From Frateuria_A sp035944355 (GTDB taxonomy: Bacteria > Pseudomonadota > Gammaproteobacteria > Xanthomonadales > Rhodanobacteraceae): 64,000 nucleotides of DNA. The number at the start of each line of letters is the position of its first letter. Within the stretch, counting starts at the first letter, position 1. A model generated the notes under the pieces. It did no database searches. It was not told where the DNA came from and saw nothing but the letters and a program-made list of their open reading frames with translations. Made by a program: the position numbers and the translations under genes. The stretch covers positions 62,001-126,000 of the forward strand of contig NZ_DASZBH010000001.1 of NCBI RefSeq assembly GCF_035944355.1. Reading direction: 5' to 3'. Shown piece by piece: positions 58,557-64,000 of the stretch.

Positions 58557-58970
58557 CTAGCGCCGGTCGATCGAATAGCGCCCCGGGCCGGTGACGCACA
58601 ACAGCAGCAGGCCGCCGATGATGGCGATGTTCTTGTAGAAATTGACCATGTTGGCCATGCGGTCGGCACCGGCCATGGTCCAGTAGTGGTGCCCGATCAA
58701 CGCCGTGCCGAGCGTGTACAGGGCAAGCAGCAAGGCCAGCGGCCTGGTGCAGAAGCCGAGCGCGATCGCCAGGCCGACGAAGAACTCCATGAGGACCACC
58801 ACCGCCGCCGCCAGCGTGGGGACCGGCAGGCCGGCGCCCGCCATATAGCCGACGGTTCCGGAGAAGTCGGTGAGCTTGTCCCAGCCGAACAGCACGAACA
58901 GCACCATCAGCAGGAGCCGGGCGAGCAGGATCACCTCGTTGCTGGCCTTGTCGAGCAGTACGTAGCGCAT
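58557..58970 (-). CDS. DoxX family membrane protein
   Basis: A 137-residue inner-membrane protein with four transmembrane helices. LLMVLFVLFGWDKLTDFSGT with its Lys-Leu and the GHHYWTM segment fit the DoxX family, linked in some bacteria to redox or sulfur-related membrane complexes. AAGGAGGT stands upstream of the ATG at 58970. It lies alone, convergent to gyrA. A specific role cannot be assigned. Confidence 0.88.
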   Translation of the reverse strand: MRYVLLDKASNEVILLARLLLMVLFVLFGWDKLTDFSGTVGYMAGAGLPVPTLAAAVVVLMEFFVGLAIALGFCTRPLALLLALYTLGTALIGHHYWTMAGADRMANMVNFYKNIAIIGGLLLLCVTGPGRYSIDRR

Positions 58971-59092
58971 GGCGGCGACCTCCTTCGCGACCGGTTGACG
59001 TGGCAGGGCTTGCGCCCTGGTCTTGCGGCGCCGATCGTAACTCCCCGCGGGCCTGCCATGCTGGGAAGAGCCGGCGCAACGGATGCCCGGCT

Positions 59093-59602
59093 TCAGCCGG
59101 CCGTAGTGCGGGCCCCTACACCGAGTGCCTGCAGCATGGCCTCGGCGGTGGAAACGCGGAACTCCCCCGGCGCCTCCACGTACAACTGGCGGACCACGCC
59201 ATCCTCTGCATACAAGGCGAAGCGGCGTGCGCGTAGCCCCATGCCGTAAGCGGTGCCATCGAACTGCAGGCCCAGCGCGCTGGTGAAACTGGCGTTGCCG
59301 TCGGCCAGCAGCTTCAGCCCGGCGGGCACCTGCTGCACGGCCGCCCAGGCCTGCATCACGTAGGCATCGTTCACGGCCATGCCTACCACCTCGATGCCAT
59401 GCTCCCGGAACGTGCGGTAGTGCTGCACGTAGCCGGGCAGGTGGTGGTCCGAACAGGTCGGCGTGAAGGCGCCGGGCACGGCGAACAGCACGACCCGGGC
59501 GTGGGCGAACAGGCTGGCGGTGGACTGGCGGCGGGCCGGTGCGCCGTCTTCGATCACCGTCACTTCGACGTCGGGTAGGGGCTGGCCGATCTGGATGCTC
59601 AT
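59093..59602 (-). CDS. Peroxiredoxin (Prx5/AhpE-like, glutaredoxin type)
   Basis: A 169-residue thiol peroxidase. The peroxidatic Cys50 is in PGAFTPTCSDHHLPGY, the Prx5 signature, and the Arg of the active site is in LRARRFALYAEDG. Such enzymes reduce peroxides using glutaredoxin/glutathione or thioredoxin. AAGGA lies upstream of the ATG at 59602. It is divergent from the Hsp20 gene with 133 bp between, so both stress genes may share a control region. Confidence 0.93.
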   Translation of the reverse strand: MSIQIGQPLPDVEVTVIEDGAPARRQSTASLFAHARVVLFAVPGAFTPTCSDHHLPGYVQHYRTFREHGIEVVGMAVNDAYVMQAWAAVQQVPAGLKLLADGNASFTSALGLQFDGTAYGMGLRARRFALYAEDGVVRQLYVEAPGEFRVSTAEAMLQALGVGARTTAG

Positions 59603-59659
59603 GTGGGTCGTCCTTGCGGGTGGGGCAGGCATCCTAAACCCGGCCCGGGCCGCTGTCGC

Positions 59660-59688
59660 CTTGAATCGCCGCCGCGCGCACCTACTTC
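59660..59688 (+). promoter_or_regulatory. Possible heat-shock (sigma-32) promoter of hsp20
   Basis: CTTGAA (59660-59665) matches the sigma-32 -35 core. After 14 bp comes ACCTACTTC, a weak match to the CCCCATnT -10. The downstream gene is a small heat-shock protein, which makes the site plausible. Confidence 0.35.
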
Positions 59689-59735
59689 TGGGGCAAGCGG
59701 CGCAACGCCGTGACCCTTTGGAGGAGGACCCGCCT

Positions 59736-60221
59736 ATGAGTTCGAACCGCAACCCGATGTGGAACGCCGCCAGCGCATTCCCCGAGGAAATCCGCCATGC
59801 CTTCGACCGCTTCTTCCAGCAGGAAGAAGCCGACGGCTCCAACGTGGTGACCAGCCAGTGGGCGCCGCGCGTGGACATCAAGGAGGAAGACAAGCGCTTC
59901 GTGATCTTCGTGGACGTGCCCGGCGTGGACCCGGCAAACATCGAAGTGAGCATGGAAAAGGGCATTCTGACCATCAAGGGCGAACGCACCGTGCAGAACC
60001 AGGAGCAGAACGGCCGGTTCACCCGCATCGAGCGAGCGCACGGCACCTTCCACCGCCGTTTCGCGCTGCCTGACAGCGCCGATCCGGAGGGCATCACGGC
60101 GGTGGGCCGCCACGGCGTGCTGGAGATCGTGATACCCAAGCGGGCGGAAACCACGCCGCGGCGCATCTCGATCTCCACCGACCACGGCACCGGCGGCGGC
60201 GGCCCGTCCATCAACCACTGA
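59736..60221 (+). CDS. Small heat-shock protein, Hsp20 family
   Basis: A 161-residue alpha-crystallin-type holdase. The N-terminal MWNAASAFPEEIRHAFDRFFQ arm precedes the beta-sandwich (WAPRVDIKEEDKRFVIFVDVPGV and GILTIKGER). The C-terminal I-x-I motif appears as ISIST, preceded by VIPKRAE. GGAGGAGG is a strong Shine-Dalgarno sequence. It is followed 89 bp later by a DnaJ-like gene, so the pair may form a heat-shock unit. Confidence 0.93.
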   Translation: MSSNRNPMWNAASAFPEEIRHAFDRFFQQEEADGSNVVTSQWAPRVDIKEEDKRFVIFVDVPGVDPANIEVSMEKGILTIKGERTVQNQEQNGRFTRIERAHGTFHRRFALPDSADPEGITAVGRHGVLEIVIPKRAETTPRRISISTDHGTGGGGPSINH

Positions 60222-60310
60222 AGCACAAGCCCTAACGTGTCACTGGCGGCCGCTCGCGGAGCACTTCCGCGGCGGACCGCCTGCCTGTGCAGTCTTGCCG
60301 AGGAAGGGCA

Positions 60311-61207
60311 GTGGAATTCAAAGACTATTACGACATCCTCGGGGTGAAACCCGACGCCAGCGAGGCCGAGATCAAGGCGGCCTACCGCAAGCTGGCGCGG
60401 CAATACCACCCGGACAAGAACAAGGAAGCTGGCGCGGAGGAGCGTTTCAAGGCCATCAACGAAGCCAACGAGGCGTTGCGCGATCCGGAGAGGCGTCGCG
60501 CCTACGACCAGTTGCGCGCGGGCGGCTACCGCGGCGGCGAGCAGTTCCGCCCACCGCCGGGATGGGGGCAGGGCGGCGGCTACGATTTCGGCGACGCCGG
60601 GGACGGGGATTTCAGCGATTTCTTCGAAAGCCTGTTCGGCCGCGCCGGCGGCGGTCCCCGCGGACAGCCGCGCCCACGCCGCGGCCGTGACATACAGGCG
60701 CAAGTGCAGATCGACCTGCAGACGGCGTTCGACGGCGGCCGTACGCGGCTGGCGCTGCAGGGCAGCGGGCAGGAGCGCGTGCTGGAGGTGAAGATCCCCG
60801 CCGGCATCCAGTCCGGCCAGGTGATCCGGCTCGCCGGCCAGGGCCAGGCCGGCGCGGCCGGAGGTCCGGCGGGCGATCTGCTGCTGGAAGTGACGATCCG
60901 CGACGACGCGCGTTTCCGGCTGGACGGCCGCAACGTCCTGCACGTGCTGGCGCTGGCGCCATGGGAGGCCGCGCTGGGCGCAACGGTGCCGGTGCCGACC
61001 CTGGCCGGTACGGTGGACCTGCGCATTCCGGCCGGCTCGCAGTCCGGCCGCAAGCTGCGGCTGAAGGGCCGCGGCTTGCCGGGCCACCCGGCCGGTGACC
61101 AACTGGTGGAACTGTCCATCCGCGTGCCGGCCGCCGAAAGCGAGGCCCAGCGGGAGGCCTACGAGGCGCTGCACAAGCAGTTCGAGGGTTACGACCCGCG
61201 GGCCTGA
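60311..61207 (+). CDS. cbpA: DnaJ-class co-chaperone, CbpA-like
   Basis: A 298-residue DnaK co-chaperone. The J-domain has HPD at residues 33-35 (YHPDKN). A Gly/Phe-rich linker (GGYRGGEQFRPPPGWGQGGG) and two C-terminal substrate-binding domains follow (LEVKIPAGIQSGQVIRLAGQ and VDLRIPAGSQSGRKLRLKG). No zinc-finger CxxCxGxG repeats are present, which separates it from DnaJ. The start is a GTG at 60311 with AGGAAGG upstream. No cbpM gene follows. Confidence 0.92.
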   Translation: MEFKDYYDILGVKPDASEAEIKAAYRKLARQYHPDKNKEAGAEERFKAINEANEALRDPERRRAYDQLRAGGYRGGEQFRPPPGWGQGGGYDFGDAGDGDFSDFFESLFGRAGGGPRGQPRPRRGRDIQAQVQIDLQTAFDGGRTRLALQGSGQERVLEVKIPAGIQSGQVIRLAGQGQAGAAGGPAGDLLLEVTIRDDARFRLDGRNVLHVLALAPWEAALGATVPVPTLAGTVDLRIPAGSQSGRKLRLKGRGLPGHPAGDQLVELSIRVPAAESEAQREAYEALHKQFEGYDPRA

Positions 61208-61281
61208 TGCCTCTGGGCGGGCGTGCCGGGAGGTGGCGCAAAAACCGGCGACGGGCGAATGCGCGGCTTACGGTCCTTCTG

Positions 61282-61309
61282 GAGCCCTCTCCCGCAGGGG
61301 AGAGGGCTC
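61282..61309. terminator. Convergent hairpin between cbpA and pilH
   Basis: GAGCCCTCTCCC (61282-61293) pairs perfectly with GGGAGAGGGCTC (61298-61309) around GCAG. It has no long T run and resembles a genomic repeat unit, but its position between convergent genes suits termination. Confidence 0.55.
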
Positions 61310-61318
61310 GAAAGCGGT

Positions 61319-61684
61319 TCAGGCCGGCAGCAGCGGCTTGATCGTGGCGATCAGTTCGTCTTCCTTGATCGGCTTGGTCACGTAGGCCTTGGCGCCTTGG
61401 CGCATGCCCCATACGCGATCGGTTTCCTGGTCCTTGGTCGTGACCAGCACCACGGGGATGTGGGCGGTATCGGGGTCCTTGCTGATCGTGCGGGTGGCCT
61501 GGAAACCATTGAGGTTGGGCATGACCACGTCCATCAGGATCAGGTCCGGACGCTCGCGGCGGGCCACCTCCACGCCGGCGGCACCGTCTTCCGCGGTCAG
61601 CGCCTCATGGCCGAGCTTCTCGACGATGCGCTTGAGGCCCAGCAGCTGCGACGGGGAATCGTCGACGATCAGGATTCGTGCCAT
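61319..61684 (-). CDS. pilH: Twitching motility response regulator PilH
   Basis: A 121-residue single-domain CheY-like receiver. The phosphorylated residue is Asp52 (LILMDVVMPNLNG). Acidic pocket Asp8/Asp9 are in ILIVDDSP, and the switch Thr and Lys are in LVTTKDQETDRVW and YVTKPIKED. The wording of the sequence is very close to PilH of Xanthomonas, where it tunes type IV pilus motility in the Chp chemosensory system. No pilG, pilI or pilJ is in the window. The start ATG at 61684 has a weak Shine-Dalgarno sequence. Confidence 0.9.
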   Translation of the reverse strand: MARILIVDDSPSQLLGLKRIVEKLGHEALTAEDGAAGVEVARRERPDLILMDVVMPNLNGFQATRTISKDPDTAHIPVVLVTTKDQETDRVWGMRQGAKAYVTKPIKEDELIATIKPLLPA

Positions 61685-61758
61685 GAGGTTTGGGGGTTCC
61701 CTAGTAGTTGTCGTGAATTCTATGCCGCGCGCGGGGCGCTTCCAAGCGTGGCGTGGGC

Positions 61759-62763
61759 TCAGGCGCCGCCGATGCGCACCAGGGTGCGTCCGAAGGATTC
61801 GCCGGCCAGCATGTGTCCGAAAACCTCCGGCAATGCTTCCAGCGTCACCTCCCGCGTGGCGATGCGGTCCAGGTGGCGGGGCTTCCAGTCGTCGGCCAGG
61901 TGCTGCCAGATGGACTCGCGCAGGTCGCGTGCGGTACCGGCCGAGGCGACGCCGAGCAGGCTCACGCCGCGGATGATGAAAGGCATGACGGTGCCGTCGA
62001 AGGCGATTCCGCCGGCGTTGCCGCAGATGGCCACGTTGCCGTAGGGCGCGATCAGCGGCAGCAGCCCGGCCAGCATCGGTCCGCCGACGTTGTCCAGCGC
62101 GCCGCCGAAGCGCACCGAATCCATCGGCTTGCCGCTGAAGGACAGCTGGCGGCGGTCGATGCATGCGCTGGCACCGAGGCTGCGCAGCGCGTCGAAATGG
62201 TCGGTCTTTCCGCTGATCGCATGCACCTCGTAGCCGGCGCGGCTGAAGATGTCGATCGCAAGCTGGCCCACGCCGCCGCTGGCACCGGTGATGGCGACGG
62301 GCCCGAGCTCCGGACTCTGGCGGTTGTCCTGCATGCGCGCGAGCGCGAGGGCCGCGGTGAAGCCGGCGGTGCCCAGGATCATGCTCTCGCGCAGGGACAG
62401 CCCCTGGGGCAAGCGGATCGTCCAGCGCGCATCGAGCCGCGCGTACCGGGCATAGCCGCCGTCGCGCGTCTCGGACAGGCCGCTGCCGGTGCACAGCACG
62501 GGGTCGCCTTCCTTGAAGGCCGGGTCGGTCGAGGCCACCACGTGGCCGGCCAGGTCGATACCGCCGTTCAACGGGTAGCGGCGCAGGATCTTGCCCGTGC
62601 CGGTGCCGGCCAGGGCGTCCTTGTAGTTGACCGAGGAGTACGCAACCTCGACCAGCACTTCGCCCGGCGTGAGCGCATCGGCATCCATGGTTTCGATGCC
62701 GCTGCGGTAGCCGGCGCCGTCGCTGTGGATGCGCAGGGCGCGGAACGGGGTGGTCGGGTTCAT
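61759..62763 (-). CDS. AcuI/YhdH-type acrylyl-CoA reductase (quinone oxidoreductase family)
   Basis: A 334-residue zinc-free medium-chain dehydrogenase. YSSVNYKDALAGTGTGKILRRYPL and GIDLAGHVVASTD mark the YhdH/AcuI group, and the NADPH site is VAITGASGGVGQLAIDI. Such enzymes reduce acryloyl-CoA and similar electrophiles. GGAGG precedes the ATG at 62763. It lies 19 bp after the LOG-family gene on the same strand, so the two may be co-transcribed. Confidence 0.9.
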   Translation of the reverse strand: MNPTTPFRALRIHSDGAGYRSGIETMDADALTPGEVLVEVAYSSVNYKDALAGTGTGKILRRYPLNGGIDLAGHVVASTDPAFKEGDPVLCTGSGLSETRDGGYARYARLDARWTIRLPQGLSLRESMILGTAGFTAALALARMQDNRQSPELGPVAITGASGGVGQLAIDIFSRAGYEVHAISGKTDHFDALRSLGASACIDRRQLSFSGKPMDSVRFGGALDNVGGPMLAGLLPLIAPYGNVAICGNAGGIAFDGTVMPFIIRGVSLLGVASAGTARDLRESIWQHLADDWKPRHLDRIATREVTLEALPEVFGHMLAGESFGRTLVRIGGA

Positions 62764-62782
62764 GCCTTGCCTCCTGCCGGGA

Positions 62783-63379
62783 TCATGCGTCGATGCTGCG
62801 ATCATCCACCCATTTGGGCAGGTAGCGGCCCTCGTAGCTGGCCATCCAGTCGAACAGCGCACCCATGTCGGCGCCGAACCAGACGTCCTCGCGCTGCTCC
62901 GGGCGCACGAAGCGCTCGCCGACCATGTGGTCCATCATGGCGCGCAGGTGTGTGTAGTAGCCGCGCACGTCCAGGAAGGCGCAGGGGTAGCGATGCAGGC
63001 CCAGCTGCGCCCAGGTCAGCATCTCGAACATCTCGTCCATGGTGCCGAAGCCGCCGGGCAGGGCGACGAAGGCGTCGGCAAGCTCGTACATGCGGGTCTT
63101 GCGCTGGTGCATGGTGTCGACCACCACCAGCTCGCTCAAGCCTGGATGGGCGACTTCCAGATCGACCAACTGGCGCGGGATCACACCGATGACCCTGCCG
63201 CCGGCCGCCAGCACGGCGTCGGCCACCGTGCCCATCAGCCCCACCTTGCCGCCGCCGTAGACCAGGGCGATGCCGCGGCGGGCCATCTCGGCGCCGAATG
63301 CCTGGGCCTGCGCGAGGTAGTCGGGGTGGCTGCCGCTGCTGGAGCCGCAGTAGACGCAGAGGGCGGTGGGTTGGGGCAT
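62783..63379 (-). CDS. LOG family protein (TIGR00730 type)
   Basis: A 198-residue Rossmann-like nucleotide hydrolase. The signature PGGFGTMDEMFEMLTWAQLG with upstream VYGGGKVGLMG marks the LOG/YvdD group, which cleaves the ribose-5-phosphate from nucleotide 5'-monophosphates including cytokinin nucleotides. Many bacterial members are general nucleotide hydrolases. The start at 63379 lacks a strong Shine-Dalgarno sequence. It is downstream of a 265-bp gap with a GTCATTCC element. Confidence 0.9.
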   Translation of the reverse strand: MPQPTALCVYCGSSSGSHPDYLAQAQAFGAEMARRGIALVYGGGKVGLMGTVADAVLAAGGRVIGVIPRQLVDLEVAHPGLSELVVVDTMHQRKTRMYELADAFVALPGGFGTMDEMFEMLTWAQLGLHRYPCAFLDVRGYYTHLRAMMDHMVGERFVRPEQREDVWFGADMGALFDWMASYEGRYLPKWVDDRSIDA

Positions 63380-63430
63380 GGGGATCCGTCGAACGTGTGG
63401 CTCGGGCAGCCTGTATCAATTTACGGGCTC

Positions 63431-63564
63431 GTCATTCCGGCAAAGCGGGAATCCATCTTCATGTGGTGCCGAGGCCAAAATGGATTAGTCGCTGCGCTCG
63501 CCCTCGAGGCCGGCCTTCGGCCGTTCTGCACGCTTCGCGCGGGTCCCGCTCTCGCTGGAATGAC
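63431..63564. repeat. GTCATTCC inverted-repeat element, copy 2
   Basis: GTCATTCC (63431-63438) and GGAATGAC (63557-63564) are complementary ends. The left 30 bases resemble copy 1 (AAAGCGGG then ATCCATC). The interior is longer and contains GGCCGGCCTTCGGCC-type palindromes. Confidence 0.7.
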
Positions 63565-63586
63565 CCCCGTCGAGGGGGGGCATCGG

Positions 63587-63626
63587 GAAAACAAGCGGCC
63601 CGCCCATGTCGCCACGAGCGGGCCGC
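63587..63626 (-). terminator. Intrinsic terminator of lpdA
   Basis: On the minus strand GCGGCCCGC (63618-63626) pairs with GCGGGCCGC (63595-63603), followed by TTGTTTTCCC. It lies 18 bp after the lpdA stop. Confidence 0.8.
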
Positions 63627-63644
63627 CTCGGCCTTGCAGGGCGG

Positions 63645-64000
63645 TCAGTTGCCCTTGTGGATGGCGCGCTTGTCGACCGACAGCGCAGCCTCGTGCACGG
63701 CCTCGGACAGGGTCGGATGGGCGTGGACGATGCGCGCCAGGTCCTCGGAGGAACCCTTGAACTCCATCGCCACCACGCACTCGGCGATCAGCTCGGACAC
63801 GCCCGGGCCGACCATGTGCACGCCCAGGATGCGATCGGTCTCGGCGTGGGCGAGCATCTTCACCTGGCCGATCGCCTCGTTCATCGCCACCGCGCGGCCG
63901 ATGGCGGCAAATGGGAAGGTACCGACCTTGTAGGGCACGCCCTCGTCCTTGAGCTGCTTCTCGGTCTTGCCGGCCCAGGCGATTTCCGGCTCGGTGTAGA
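63645..64000 (-). CDS. lpdA: Dihydrolipoyl dehydrogenase, C-terminal part
   Basis: About 118 residues of the C-terminal dimerisation domain are visible; the rest lies beyond the right edge. AYTEPEIAWAG at the edge, GVHMVGPGVSELIAECVVAMEF and the catalytic HAHPTLSEAVHEAAL (His-Glu pair) identify a dihydrolipoamide dehydrogenase, the E3 of 2-oxoacid dehydrogenase complexes. The FAD-binding and CxxxxC redox part is not in view. Which complex it serves cannot be read here; in many bacteria it follows sucA-sucB. Confidence 0.93.
   Translation of the reverse strand, partial: YTEPEIAWAGKTEKQLKDEGVPYKVGTFPFAAIGRAVAMNEAIGQVKMLAHAETDRILGVHMVGPGVSELIAECVVAMEFKGSSEDLARIVHAHPTLSEAVHEAALSVDKRAIHKGN

Noticed and set aside
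55687..59079. Minus-strand frame of 1130 codons across gyrA
   Set aside because: Long open antisense frames are expected opposite high-GC genes; the product is His/Arg/Asp-rich with no domain, and gyrA on the other strand is certain.

Overview
The window is a high-GC chromosomal segment from a gammaproteobacterium. It is most likely a member of the Lysobacterales (Xanthomonadales), and probably near Rhodanobacteraceae (Dyella, Rhodanobacter, Luteibacter and relatives). That placement is inferred from remembered protein resemblance (PilH, PilZ next to holB, KdkA, NuoB), from TAgaAT/TACaAT-type -10 boxes, and from families of short intergenic repeats typical of that order. No rRNA, prophage, insertion sequence or CRISPR array is visible. 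Nearly all the DNA is core housekeeping sequence with very tight operons.

Layout. 1-4061: end of an aromatic amino acid lyase gene, a DUF6165 gene, a heptosyltransferase divergent from kdkA, and a metallo-beta-lactamase-fold hydrolase (envelope/LPS). 4189-7655: tRNA-Ser(GGA), the small SRP RNA, dnaX, ybaB, recR and a HIT protein. 7717-14478: a minus-strand MoxR ATPase / DUF58 / transglutaminase operon with a WGP-rich lipoprotein, a divergent GT39-type membrane glycosyltransferase, a minus-strand anchored protein and YceF-type Maf. 15009-26984: yceD-rpmF-fabH, then fabD-fabG-acpP-fabF-pabB-pabC-mltG-tmk-holB, a PIG-L deacetylase and pilZ. 27070-42351: the complete 14-gene complex I operon nuoA-N. 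42413-51994: initiator tRNA-fMet, rimP, nusA, infB, rbfA, truB, rpsO and pnp, a translation/RNA superoperon ending in a strong terminator. 52207-55712: class III PHA synthase phaE-phaC, mtnA and a GtrA-like protein. 55762-58522: gyrA. 58557-64000: DoxX, Prx5-type peroxiredoxin, Hsp20, a CbpA-like co-chaperone, PilH, an AcuI/YhdH oxidoreductase, a LOG-family protein and the end of lpdA.

Genes that work together: DnaX, delta prime (HolB), RecR, Tmk and GyrA serve replication and repair. The fab genes plus acpP build acyl chains, and PabB/PabC feed folate. The Nuo complex energises the membrane. NusA, IF2, RbfA, RimP, TruB, S15 and PNPase form the ribosome-assembly and RNA-turnover unit.

The most interesting signals lie between genes. 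A tandem array of four hairpins precedes nusA; every loop carries an ANGGA motif, as in RsmA/CsrA binding sites, and further ANGGA hairpins occur in the infB and nuoA leaders. A family of four GGGAAT/GGGAAC arrays sits just before start codons inside operons, and at least two of them can form alternative pairings. Other signals are a terminator-like hairpin in the gyrA leader, a 26-bp dyad beside the rpsO promoter, and an apparently leaderless yceD promoter. Coding oddities include missing signature residues in both PabB and PabC, Ala83 in GyrA, a His-rich NuoL insertion, a histone-like PhaE tail, and no plsX between rpmF and fabH. All promoter, RNA-structure and alignment statements were made by eye and from memory; no search was run.
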